Assembly: GCA_020446815.1 (NCBI GenBank)
Contig: JAGRDY010000022.1
Coordinates: 1 to 35,891 of the forward strand
Origin: Paracoccaceae bacterium
GTDB taxonomy: Bacteria > Pseudomonadota > Alphaproteobacteria > Rhodobacterales > Rhodobacteraceae
Direction of reading: 5' to 3'
DNA length: 35,891 nucleotides
Part shown: in pieces, positions 16,948 to 24,084 of the stretch
Layout: each line of letters starts with the position of its first letter
Numbering within the stretch: position 1 is the stretch's first letter
Program-made: the position numbers and the translations under genes
Notes under the pieces: model-generated
What the model was told of the DNA's origin: nothing
What the model saw: the letters and a program-made list of their open reading frames with translations, nothing else
The model's database searches: none

Positions 16948-17685
16948 TTACCCGCGCCCGATGAAAGGCATTTTCGTCGCCATGATCGTCATGAACTGGA
17001 CATTGGCCGAACCGGGAAGCTTGGCCATGTTCCATACCGCATCGGCGACATCGGCCACTTCCATCGTCGGATTCAGCGCGGCGTCGGGGTCTTGGGCAAG
17101 GATTCGTGCGTTCAGCGCCTCGACAAGTTCGGTACGCGCATTGCCGATGTCGATCTGTCCGCAGGCAATGTCAAAAGGCCGCCCGTCCAGGCTCAGGCAT
17201 TTGGTCAGCCCGGTGATCGCGTGTTTCGTCGTCGTGTAGGTGACCGAGTTTTCCCTTGGCGCATGGGCCGAAATCGAGCCGTTGTTGATGATCCGCCCGC
17301 CTTGCGGATCCTGTCGGCGCATCCGGCCAAAGGCGGCGCGCGCGCACAGGAACATGCCGGTCAGATTGACATCGAGCGCCGCGCGCCATTCCTCCACCGC
17401 CAGTTCGTCGATCGGCGCCTGGCGGCCGAACATGCCCGCGTTGTTGAAAAGCGCATCAATACGCCCGAACCGCGCCATCGCGGCATCGAAGGCTTCGTCG
17501 ACCGCGCCCGCGTCGGTCACGTCGCACGGGCAGACCAGCGCCTTGGCTTGTCCCTCGGCCACGCTCTCCAGCGCCTCCCTGCGCCGCGCCAGAAGCGCCA
17601 CCTGCCAGCCTTCGGCCAGAAACCGCTCTGCCGTGGCGCGCCCGATGCCGGAACTCGCACCGGTGATGACGATGCTTGGCGCCAT
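16948..17685 (-). CDS. Short-chain dehydrogenase/reductase
   Basis: A 245-aa classical SDR. It has cofactor motif TGASSGIG (8-15), NNAG (81-84), Asn107 in DVNLTG, catalytic Ser in INNGSIS (about 137-139), and Tyr150/Lys154 in YTTTK. The aspartate-less loop LLARRREAL after the second strand suggests NADP(H) preference. The substrate is unknown. It lies one base downstream of the Lrp-like domain gene on the same strand, which suggests co-transcription. It converges with the TIGR02186 gene over a 105-bp gap with no clear terminator. Confidence 0.93.
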   Translation of the reverse strand: MAPSIVITGASSGIGRATAERFLAEGWQVALLARRREALESVAEGQAKALVCPCDVTDAGAVDEAFDAAMARFGRIDALFNNAGMFGRQAPIDELAVEEWRAALDVNLTGMFLCARAAFGRMRRQDPQGGRIINNGSISAHAPRENSVTYTTTKHAITGLTKCLSLDGRPFDIACGQIDIGNARTELVEALNARILAQDPDAALNPTMEVADVADAVWNMAKLPGSANVQFMTIMATKMPFIGRG

Positions 17686-17686
17686 C

Positions 17687-17923
17687 TCAGAACGCCTTGA
17701 AGGTGATGGTCGTCAGCGTGCGGCTGATCCCGGCGATGTCGAACAGCTTTTCGCTCAGCCAATGGCCGACATCCGCGTCGTCGGGGATATAGACCTTGGC
17801 CATCAGATCATAGTCGCCCGAGGTCGAATAAAGCTCCGACACCACTTCGCGGTCATAGATGGCGTCGGCAACCGCATAGGTCTTGCCCGGCTGACAGCGG
17901 ATCTGGACAAAAACGCAACGCAT
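17687..17923 (-). CDS. Stand-alone Lrp/AsnC ligand-binding (RAM) domain protein
   Basis: A 78-aa protein consisting only of the RAM/AsnC C-terminal domain. It opens MRCVFVQIRCQPGKTYAVA and contains the core STSGDYDLMAKVYIPDD, followed by ISRTLTTITFKAF, the usual final strand. There is no helix-turn-helix, so it cannot bind DNA alone in the Lrp manner. Such stand-alone RAM proteins form ring oligomers that bind amino acids and may modulate full-length Lrp proteins. The stop is one base from the SDR start. GGGGAG lies upstream of the ATG. Confidence 0.9.
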   Translation of the reverse strand: MRCVFVQIRCQPGKTYAVADAIYDREVVSELYSTSGDYDLMAKVYIPDDADVGHWLSEKLFDIAGISRTLTTITFKAF

Positions 17924-17939
17924 GAAAGGCTCCCCTGTA

Positions 17940-17953
17940 GATCGGCGCCGATC
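17940..17953. promoter_or_regulatory. Perfect 14-bp palindrome upstream of the RAM-domain gene
   Basis: GATCGGCGCCGATC, beginning 17 bp upstream of the ATG at 17923. The position suits an operator over the transcript start or leader, but no regulator is identified. Confidence 0.3.
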
Positions 17954-17994
17954 GTAGCCCGAACCGCGCGGAACCGGAAGACATCAGCCGGCAC

Positions 17995-18028
17995 GGCGTT
18001 CCGGGGCATCGGCATGGCCCGGAACGCC
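17995..18028 (-). terminator. Strong inverted repeat downstream of the RTX gene
   Basis: An 11-bp perfect stem: GGCGTTCCGGG (17995-18005) pairs with CCCGGAACGCC (18018-18028) around a 12-nt loop. It starts 13 bp after the RTX stop codon on the minus strand. No T-run follows on either strand, so terminator function is tentative; a 3'-end stabilising hairpin is equally possible. Confidence 0.4.
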
Positions 18029-18041
18029 GAAGCGGCGATGC

Positions 18042-19481
18042 TCAGGTGAACATCGTGTTGCCGGGTGTGCCGAAGCCCAGAAGCATCAGTTCGAAATCGA
18101 CTATGCCGTCGCCGTTCACGTCGCCCTGAAGCAGCGTATCGACCCCGCCGTTGACCAGAACCGAGCGCACTTCCGGGCCGCCCGAGCCGGAAAAGGTCGA
18201 TCCGAAAATATACTCGCTCCCGGAAATGCCCATCGCGGTCAGATCGAGCCGGTCAAAGTTGCCTGTCGCCGAAGTGAAATCGGTGATCACATCGCGCATC
18301 CCCACGCCGTTGCCGGCATCGGCCGCCGTCTCGAAGACGAATGTGTCACTGCCGGAACCGCCCGTAAGCGTGTCGTTGCCGATGCCGGCATAGATCCTGT
18401 CGTTGCCCGCGCCCCCCAGGATCGTGTCATTGCCCGACCCGCCGTAAAGCCGGTCATGGCCGCCCTCGCCGCTTACCAGGTCGTTGCCCGCGTCGCCGCC
18501 CAGCAGATCGCCCCAGCTGCCGCCGAAAAGACTGTCATTGCCATTGCCGCCCAAAAGCGTGTCGCTGCCCCAGCTTCCGTAAAGCCGGTCGTGCCCGTCC
18601 TGGCCGTAGACAAGATCATTGCCGCCCTCGCCGCCCAGAAGATCGCCCCAGGAACCGCCATAAAGGCTGTCGTTGCCGGTGCCGCCCAAAAGCGTGTCGT
18701 TACCCCAGCTGCCGTAAAGCCGGTCATGGCCGTCTTCGCCGTTGACAAGGTCATTGCCGCCCTCGCCGCCCAGCAGATCGCCCCAGCTGCCGCCAAGAAT
18801 GCTGTCATCTCCGGTGCTGCCCAACAGCGTATCGTTGCCCCAGCTTCCGAAAAGCGTGTCATTGCCGGCACCGCCGTTGACGAAATCGTCGCCGCCATTG
18901 CCATAGACCAGATCGGTGCCGATGCCGCTCAGGATGCTGTCGTTGCCGGAAAGCCCCTGAATGATGTCGTTGTCATTGAGCACACCGAACAGGGCCGAGG
19001 ACGACAGGTCGATCACATCTCCGGGGCCGTAAGGGCTTGCGGCCACGCCGGCACCCAACAGGTCGTTGCTATTGAAATTGATGAATTCGCCCAGCGACGA
19101 GATCGTCGGCAAGGCATCGCCGCCGATCCCGAAAATGTAATCCGTTTCGGTGTCGTTATCATAAAGGATCATCAACAATGTCGTTCTGGTGGTGCCATTG
19201 TCGTCCCAGGTGATTTCGCCCAGCAATGATTCGTCATTCACGCCGGAAAAGATGTCGCCGATATTCATCGACGTGCCATTGACGATCAGATCGATATTGT
19301 TGGACGTCACATCCACATCCGGCAGATCTCCGGGCGCGGGAACACCGTTGACAGTATAGGTCAGCGCGGGCGTCACCCCTGCATTATAGACCACGCCAAG
19401 GCTGCCACCGCCGGTGAACGCTATCGGATTGTCGAACTGGTCATATTGAACGGCAAAACCAGAGAATGAATAGGTCGGCAT
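18042..19481 (-). CDS. RTX-type calcium-binding repeat protein, complete
   Basis: A 479-aa protein. ATG 19481 is chosen because GGGAGA lies 6 nt upstream; the frame is open 72 bases further but that part is not supported. There is no Sec signal. Residues 1-160 form a unique domain rich in Asp/Asn and beta-type sequence (MPTYSFSGFAVQYDQFDNPI). RTX nonapeptides run from about 175 to 380 (GGAGNDTLFGSWGNDTLLG). Residues 380-412 have FVFETAADAG and DVITDFTSATGNFDRLDL, the serralysin-like end of RTX domains. The C-terminus (GDVNGDGIVDFELMLLGF) has an EF-hand-like or dockerin-like DxNxDGxxD motif and a probable type I secretion signal. Residues 230-364 are three copies of a 45-residue higher-order repeat. 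No type I secretion genes are in the window. Role inferred: secreted adhesin or matrix protein. Confidence 0.93.
   Translation of the reverse strand: MPTYSFSGFAVQYDQFDNPIAFTGGGSLGVVYNAGVTPALTYTVNGVPAPGDLPDVDVTSNNIDLIVNGTSMNIGDIFSGVNDESLLGEITWDDNGTTRTTLLMILYDNDTETDYIFGIGGDALPTISSLGEFINFNSNDLLGAGVAASPYGPGDVIDLSSSALFGVLNDNDIIQGLSGNDSILSGIGTDLVYGNGGDDFVNGGAGNDTLFGSWGNDTLLGSTGDDSILGGSWGDLLGGEGGNDLVNGEDGHDRLYGSWGNDTLLGGTGNDSLYGGSWGDLLGGEGGNDLVYGQDGHDRLYGSWGSDTLLGGNGNDSLFGGSWGDLLGGDAGNDLVSGEGGHDRLYGGSGNDTILGGAGNDRIYAGIGNDTLTGGSGSDTFVFETAADAGNGVGMRDVITDFTSATGNFDRLDLTAMGISGSEYIFGSTFSGSGGPEVRSVLVNGGVDTLLQGDVNGDGIVDFELMLLGFGTPGNTMFT
18390..18794 (-). repeat. Three tandem 135-bp repeats inside the RTX gene
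   Basis: Each 135-bp unit encodes five RTX nonapeptides in fixed order, beginning GGSWGDLLG and continuing with GNDLV, GHDRLYG and GNDTLLGG-type repeats (residues 230-274, 275-319, 320-364). Units one and two are nearly identical; the third is the most diverged. The same GGSWGDLL-coding sequence ends the visible part of the RTX gene at the left window edge. Confidence 0.85.
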
Positions 19482-19685
19482 GAGTTTCTCCCGAATTAGA
19501 CTGATTACCAGCGCTGGCGCCCGAATATTCCGGCAAAAACGCATTCGCGACAAATTTCCCTGAAATGCCCCGCAAGTGCAATGCCTATTGTCACAACATG
19601 ATGATCGGCCGAGGTGACGCAGACCGCGTTTGCGGCTCGGTCAGGGGGTGCCGCGCGTCATCGGGCGGGCGCCCCGCGCCTTCGG

Positions 19686-21215
19686 TCAGCCTTCCGGTTC
19701 CGGCTCCAGCGCCAGCCGCGCCGGCTCCTGGCGCACGTCATCGACACCCAGCGGCGCATCGGGCCGCGCCAGCCGGTTGCGCACCACCCACAACAGGCGC
19801 TTTTCGGCACGGGTGATGGCGACATAGGCCAGACGCTTCCACAAGGGCAGGCCCGCCTCGATCCGCCCCGACCGGCTCGCGGCGTAAAGATCGGGGGCGA
19901 ATACCTGAACGTCCGGCCACTGGCTGCCTTGCGCCTTGTGGATCGTCACCGCCGCACCGTGCAGAAAGGCCGCGCCCATATGGGCGGCGAAGGGAATGAA
20001 GGGTTCTTCCTCGCCGGGGCTTTCGATCTTGACGATCGAGGCGGCGGCAACCTGCGGATCTTCGGCGCCGATGACATGCAGGCGCGAAAACCCCGGCTTG
20101 TTGCCGGGGCCGAGATAGATCACCTGCGCCCCCTTGATCAGCCCCCTTGCCTCCAGGTCGATACGTTTCCTGCGGTGCCTGACGGGCAGTTCGATCCCGT
20201 CGCAGATCAGCGGCTCGCCGGGCAGCAGCGCATCGGGCGGCGCACCATAGGCCGACCGGAACGCCTGAATCAGCCGGATGCGGGTCTGGTTGCGCCACAC
20301 CAGAACCGGCGAACGCGCCATCAGCCCCGCCTCGACCCGCCCCGCCCAGACGATGCGCCCGTCGCGGCGCGCGGCATCCTCGACCATCCGCTCGAAGTCC
20401 TCGAAGCCCAGCGCATCGTCCGAAAGCGCATGGGCCAGATCGAGAATCGGGTTGTCTTCCTCCTGCCGGTGGATGCGGCTCAGCACCAGCTTGCGGCGAT
20501 CGTCCAGCTTGTCGAAAACCATCTCGCCCGACTGGCCCACCGGGGCCAATTGCGCGGGATCGCCAAACAGGATCAAGGTGGGAAAGATCTCGCGCAGATC
20601 GTCGAGCTGGCGCGCATCCAGCATCGAGGCTTCATCGACAAGACCGATGTCGAGCGGATCCTCGCGCCGCTTCCAGCCCAGAATGAAATCCGACCCGCGC
20701 AGCCCCGCCGCCGCCAGCGCGCCGGGAATGGAGCGGACCTGATCATAAAAGGCCCGCGCCCGGTCGAGCGCCGTGTCGGTCAGCCCCTCGACCTTCGGCC
20801 GCTCGCCATGGCCGACCAGCCAGTCGGCGATACGCTCGTATTCCGGGTCATAGACCGGCGTGTAAAGAATCCGGTGGATCGTCGTCGCGGCCACACCCCG
20901 GCCACGCAGCACGCTGGCCGCCTTGTTGGTGGGCACCAGGATCGCCAGCGTGCGCCGGTCCTTGCGCCGCTTGCCCTCGTAATCGCCCGAAACGGTATCG
21001 ACGCCCGCCGCCGACAGGGCCTTGCTCAACGCGGCCAGAAGCATGGTCTTGCCCGAACCCGCCTTGCCCACCACCGCCAGAACACTGGGTTTGCCCTCTG
21101 CCTCCGGGGTCAGCGCGGCGCCGTCCAGATCGACCCCCGCGCGGTTCAGCGCCGCGGCGATCCGGCCCCAGGCCTCGGCCTGGTCATGCGAAAAAATGGG
21201 CGCGGGCAAGGTCAT
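19686..21215 (-). CDS. RecD-like ATP-dependent DNA helicase (SF1, UvrD_C_2 type)
   Basis: A 509-aa superfamily 1 helicase. ATG 21215 gives the normal N-terminus (MTLPAPIFSHDQAEAWGRI); an upstream in-frame ATG at 21275 adds an unlikely 20 residues. It has Walker A VVGKAGSGKT (48-57), motif Ia-like ILVPTNKAASVLRGRG, Walker B LVDEASMLD (about 191-199), GDPAQLAPVG (motif III), and the C-terminal motif TIHKAQGSQWPDV (motif V, about 420). Motif VI is YVAITRAEKRLLW. It resembles RecD2/Dda-type helicases but is short and has no RecB/RecC neighbours, so it probably acts alone in DNA repair or fork processing with 5'-3' polarity expected for the family. Confidence 0.9.
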   Translation of the reverse strand: MTLPAPIFSHDQAEAWGRIAAALNRAGVDLDGAALTPEAEGKPSVLAVVGKAGSGKTMLLAALSKALSAAGVDTVSGDYEGKRRKDRRTLAILVPTNKAASVLRGRGVAATTIHRILYTPVYDPEYERIADWLVGHGERPKVEGLTDTALDRARAFYDQVRSIPGALAAAGLRGSDFILGWKRREDPLDIGLVDEASMLDARQLDDLREIFPTLILFGDPAQLAPVGQSGEMVFDKLDDRRKLVLSRIHRQEEDNPILDLAHALSDDALGFEDFERMVEDAARRDGRIVWAGRVEAGLMARSPVLVWRNQTRIRLIQAFRSAYGAPPDALLPGEPLICDGIELPVRHRRKRIDLEARGLIKGAQVIYLGPGNKPGFSRLHVIGAEDPQVAAASIVKIESPGEEEPFIPFAAHMGAAFLHGAAVTIHKAQGSQWPDVQVFAPDLYAASRSGRIEAGLPLWKRLAYVAITRAEKRLLWVVRNRLARPDAPLGVDDVRQEPARLALEPEPEG

Positions 21216-21287
21216 GGCCGCGACCCTAGAGCATCCGCCCCGGCCAGACCAGTTGCCGGCGGCGGTTTCCGGCACGCCACCGCGCGG

Positions 21288-22001
21288 TCACAGCAACACG
21301 ATGCCCGCGGCGATGGCGCGGGCCACCGCTTGCGTCGTATTGGCAGCCCTGAGCTTCGATCGCGCGGTTTCGACATAGGCGCGCAGGGTATGTTCGGAAA
21401 TGGCCAGGCTTTCGGCGGCCTGCGACCGGTTCAGCCCGCTCGCCAGCCGCGTCAGAACGTCCACCTCGCGGCGGCTCAGATGCCTTGCCGCGTGAAAATC
21501 GGTCCCGCGTTCGATTTCCAGCGCCTTCTGGTTGATGAAATGGGCGATCAGGATCACATCGCCGGTATTCTCGGCAATGAACCTTGCCCAGGCCGCATCG
21601 CCGCTGCGGTCCGACACGGTGAAAATGGCAAACTGGCCGTTAGGGCCGCGGATCGGAACCGAATAGCCCTGATTGCCGACCCCTGCCGCCACCGCCTCGC
21701 CCAGAAAGCTGCGCGCCTGGCGTCCCGACCAGTCAAGCCGCTTCCAGTCGACCGGGTGAAACCGGCGAAAACAGCCCTGCACCACCGGGTCGATATGGCC
21801 GTAATCCTGCGCCAGATAGTGCGCCACCCATTCCGGCGGATAGGTCAGTGCCGCATATTGCCGGCCGGTACTGTTGAGCGAATGATAGACAAGGTGTTCA
21901 ACCCCGAAATCGTCGCGCAGCCCGACGATCGCGCGCCTCAGATCGTCAAGCGTTCCTGCCTGCTGAAGACGGCCGATGAAACGCACTACCCGTGTCCGCA
22001 T
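21288..22001 (-). CDS. LuxR-family transcriptional regulator with autoinducer-binding domain (LuxR solo)
   Basis: A 237-aa protein from ATG 22001, preceded by GGGGAAG with 8-nt spacing; an upstream ATG at 22073 lacks a ribosome-binding site. The N-terminal domain keeps the residues that contact acyl-homoserine lactone in TraR/LuxR proteins: Trp58, Tyr62, Asp71, Pro72, Trp86 and Gly112 (YPPEWVAHYLAQDYGHIDPVV). The C-terminal GerE-type helix-turn-helix (about 174-237) begins LSRREVDVLTRLASG. The residue set suggests AHL binding is possible, though no luxI synthase lies in the window, so it is a solo or is served by a distant synthase. Its first 56 bases overlap the upstream 71-aa gene. Targets are unknown; ccr lies upstream on the same strand. 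Confidence 0.93.
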   Translation of the reverse strand: MRTRVVRFIGRLQQAGTLDDLRRAIVGLRDDFGVEHLVYHSLNSTGRQYAALTYPPEWVAHYLAQDYGHIDPVVQGCFRRFHPVDWKRLDWSGRQARSFLGEAVAAGVGNQGYSVPIRGPNGQFAIFTVSDRSGDAAWARFIAENTGDVILIAHFINQKALEIERGTDFHAARHLSRREVDVLTRLASGLNRSQAAESLAISEHTLRAYVETARSKLRAANTTQAVARAIAAGIVLL

Positions 22002-22161
22002 ACGCAGTACTTCCCCTGCCTGCCACACCCACTGACCGGGCGATCTCGGTGGCGGCAACGGCGGATGTGTCATCCAGTTGCGCGGCCAGATCCGTCAGGC
22101 CATTGGTTGCGGCAAAGGCCCTGAGGTCGGTCAGTACGTCCAAAATCCAGTCATAGTGCAT
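21946..22161 (-). CDS. Small protein of unknown function overlapping luxR
   Basis: A 71-aa protein starting MHYDWILDVLTDLRAFAATNG at ATG 22161, with GAGAGAG just upstream. The first 45 residues form a likely pair of helices (DVLTDLRAFAATNGLTDLAAQLDDT), while the last 20, which overlap luxR, are less protein-like. I recall similar short proteins upstream of LuxR regulators in Rhodobacteraceae but know no function. The 56-bp overlap suggests translational coupling. The frame is open further upstream to 22320, but without a supported start. Confidence 0.75.
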   Translation of the reverse strand: MHYDWILDVLTDLRAFAATNGLTDLAAQLDDTSAVAATEIARSVGVAGRGSTAYADTGSAFHRPSSAGRNA

Positions 22162-22227
22162 TCTGACTCTCTCACAAAGGTATTTCAACAAGCATCTTGC
22201 AACCCATGCGTGTTTATCGTGTTGGGC

Positions 22228-22245
22228 CGCACAACTTCGCACAAC
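22228..22245. promoter_or_regulatory. Direct repeat upstream of the 71-aa/luxR pair
   Basis: CGCACAAC occurs twice (22228-22235 and 22238-22245), 10 bp apart, so on one DNA face. It lies 67 bp upstream of the 71-aa gene, a plausible operator. The 323-bp stretch 22162-22484 otherwise holds a CCCCC/GGGGG inverted repeat near 22246-22265 and the repeats listed next; no gene is seen. Confidence 0.3.
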
Positions 22246-22346
22246 CCCCCAATTATGACGGGGGCCGTCAGGGCAAGTCATTGATTTCATTGTAATCGGA
22301 CAAAAACCGCCCGCACCCATCCACGGATGGCGCGGCAGCTTCCTGA

Positions 22347-22394
22347 CGGTTCAGGGCCTTGACGATCCAGGGTCTTGGCGATTCAGGGTCTTGG
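22347..22394. repeat. Three tandem 16-bp repeats next to element copy A
   Basis: Units CGGTTCAGGGCCTTGA, CGATCCAGGGTCTTGG and CGATTCAGGGTCTTGG. The 38 bp at 22368-22405 match 22470-22507 at about 30 of 38 positions, with a 102-bp offset, so this is a partial tandem copy of the right end of the dispersed element that follows. Confidence 0.65.
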
Positions 22395-22407
22395 CGAAAC
22401 GCCCTAA

Positions 22408-22504
22408 GCGTTTCGCGAAATACCCGATCCATCGCGCATCGCCAAAAGCCCGAGAGCACCAGGGGTGCGCAGGGTTTTGGAGATTCAATGCTCTTGCGAA
22501 ACGC
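22408..22504 (+). repeat. Dispersed intergenic element, copy A (97 bp, 9-bp inverted ends)
   Basis: Bounded by GCGTTTCGC (22408-22416) and GCGAAACGC (22496-22504), perfect inverted repeats. The interior has CATCGCCAAAAGCCCGAGAG and CAGGGTTTTGGAGATTCA, both recognisable in copies B (28089-28186) and C (30602-30711, opposite strand). The right end overlaps the last codons of ccr. The element reads antisense to ccr. Confidence 0.7.
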
Positions 22505-23798
22505 CCTGACCTGCCCGCCCCGCTTCCAGGGCATCCTCGAAGGTCCGCAGCCCGGTGCGCGGCGCCTGCACCAGTACCGCCATATTGCCCGGTTTGTGCT
22601 CGTTGCGGCGCATCTTCATGTGGGCGGCGGGGATCTCGGCCCAAGGGAAAACCTCCGACATGCACGGATCGAGCCGCCGTTCCAGCATCAGCTTGTTGGC
22701 CGCCGAGGCCTGCTTGAGGTTCGCGAAATGCGATCCCTGCACCCGCTTCTGGTGCATCCACAGATAGCGCACGTCGAAGGTCAGGTTGTAGCCCGTCGTG
22801 CCGGCGCAGATCACCACCATGCCGCCGCGCTTGACGACAAAGACCGAGACCGGAAACGTCGCCTCGCCGGGGTGCTCGAACACCATGTCGACATTGTTGC
22901 CCTTGCCGGTGATCGCCCAGATCGCCGCGCCGAACTTGCGCGCCTCCTTGAACCAGGCGCCGTATTCGGGGGTATTCACCGTGGGCATCTGCCCCCAGCA
23001 ATCGAAATCCTTGCGGTTGATCACCCCCTTGGCGCCCAGATCCATCACGAACTGGCGCTTGTCTTCATCGGAAATCACCCCGATCGCATTGGCACCCGCC
23101 GCATTGATCAGCTGGATCGCGTAGGAACCAAGCCCCCCCGAGGCCCCCCAGACCAGCACATTGTCGCCGGGCTTGAGGATATGCGGCCGGTGTCCGAACA
23201 GCATCCGGTAGGCGGTCGCCAGCGTCAGCGTGTAACAGGCACTTTCCTCCCAGGTCAGATGCCTGGGCCGACGCATCAGCTGCTGCGCCTGAACCCGGGT
23301 GAACTGCGCGAAGGATCCGTCCGGCGTCTCATAACCCCAGATCCGCTGGGAAGGCGAAAACATCGGATCGCCGCCATTGCATTCCTCGTCGTCGCCGTCG
23401 TCCTGGTTGCAATGCACCACCACCTCGTCGCCGACCTTCCAGCGGGTGACCTTGTCGCCCACCGCCCAGACGATGCCCGAGGCATCCGATCCGGCGATGT
23501 GGTAAGGTGCCTTGTGGCCGTCGAACGGGCTGATCGGAATGCCCAGCGCCGCCCAGACGCCGTTGTAGTTGACGCCCGCCGCCATCACCAGAACCAGCAC
23601 CTCGTTGGAATCGATCGCCGGCGTGTCCACCACTTCGACCTGCATGGCGCTGTCGGGTTCGCCGTGGCGCTCGCGGCGGATCGCCCAGGCATACATGGAC
23701 TTGGGAACGAAACCCAGGGGCGGCATTTCCCCCAGTTCGTAAAGATCCTTTTCGGGCGCCTCGTAAGGGGCGATTTCGGTTGTCACGTCCAATGCCAT
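22485..23798 (-). CDS. ccr: Crotonyl-CoA carboxylase/reductase
   Basis: A 437-aa zinc-independent medium-chain dehydrogenase-type enzyme. It catalyses NADPH- and CO2-dependent reductive carboxylation of crotonyl-CoA to (2S)-ethylmalonyl-CoA, the key step of the ethylmalonyl-CoA pathway for acetate and C1/C2 assimilation. ATG 23798 follows AGGAGA with 6-nt spacing and gives the family N-terminus MALDVTTEIAPYEAPEKDLY. Family marks are MAAGVNYNGVWAALG (72-86, Asn79), HCNQDDGDDEECNGGDPMFS (129-148), WGASGGLGSYAIQL (NADPH fold, 217-230) and VQGSHFAN with His357. Asn79 and His357 probably match the CO2-binding Asn and His described for this enzyme class (recalled, not aligned). The end of the gene overlaps repeat element A. 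Its partner ecm lies 1.4 kb away on the other strand. Confidence 0.96.
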   Translation of the reverse strand: MALDVTTEIAPYEAPEKDLYELGEMPPLGFVPKSMYAWAIRRERHGEPDSAMQVEVVDTPAIDSNEVLVLVMAAGVNYNGVWAALGIPISPFDGHKAPYHIAGSDASGIVWAVGDKVTRWKVGDEVVVHCNQDDGDDEECNGGDPMFSPSQRIWGYETPDGSFAQFTRVQAQQLMRRPRHLTWEESACYTLTLATAYRMLFGHRPHILKPGDNVLVWGASGGLGSYAIQLINAAGANAIGVISDEDKRQFVMDLGAKGVINRKDFDCWGQMPTVNTPEYGAWFKEARKFGAAIWAITGKGNNVDMVFEHPGEATFPVSVFVVKRGGMVVICAGTTGYNLTFDVRYLWMHQKRVQGSHFANLKQASAANKLMLERRLDPCMSEVFPWAEIPAAHMKMRRNEHKPGNMAVLVQAPRTGLRTFEDALEAGRAGQGVSQEH

Positions 23799-23874
23799 GG
23801 CCGTCTCCTGAAAGTTATGCCGCGTCGCAGAATCGAGGCGGGCCTGCTGCCTTGGGATAAATCTGGCCAAGCAA

Positions 23875-23884
23875 TAATGCAATA
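23875..23884. promoter_or_regulatory. TGCA-centred imperfect palindrome upstream of ccr
   Basis: TAATGCAATA, part of the AT-rich stretch 23871-23887, about 77 bp upstream of the ccr start. The surrounding 286-bp divergent region between ccr and the lectin-like gene must carry both promoters. No convincing -35/-10 pair was assigned; the palindrome is a candidate operator only. Confidence 0.25.
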
Positions 23885-24084
23885 GCAGGCGGCCATTGTT
23901 TTGTAATTTTATGTCGTCCTGCGCGCGGCCGGCGCTGGCGGCCGCGGCCCGGCAAATCGCTTTCGGCGCCGCGGTAGCGCAAAGCCGAACAGCCCCCGTG
24001 CAGGATTGGCGACTGTGCATTCGCGCCTGAAAGGCTACAATTTCCGCGCCCATTTCACCGAAATCCATTCAGGAGACACAAGCC

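Noticed and set aside
19614-22124. 836-codon plus-strand frame
   Set aside because: Opposite the helicase and luxR genes, which carry all family motifs; the plus frame has none.
22268-22534. Small minus-strand frame of 88 codons beside ccr
   Set aside because: It runs through the dispersed element and its 16-bp repeats; its peptide is a translated repeat and there is no ribosome-binding site.
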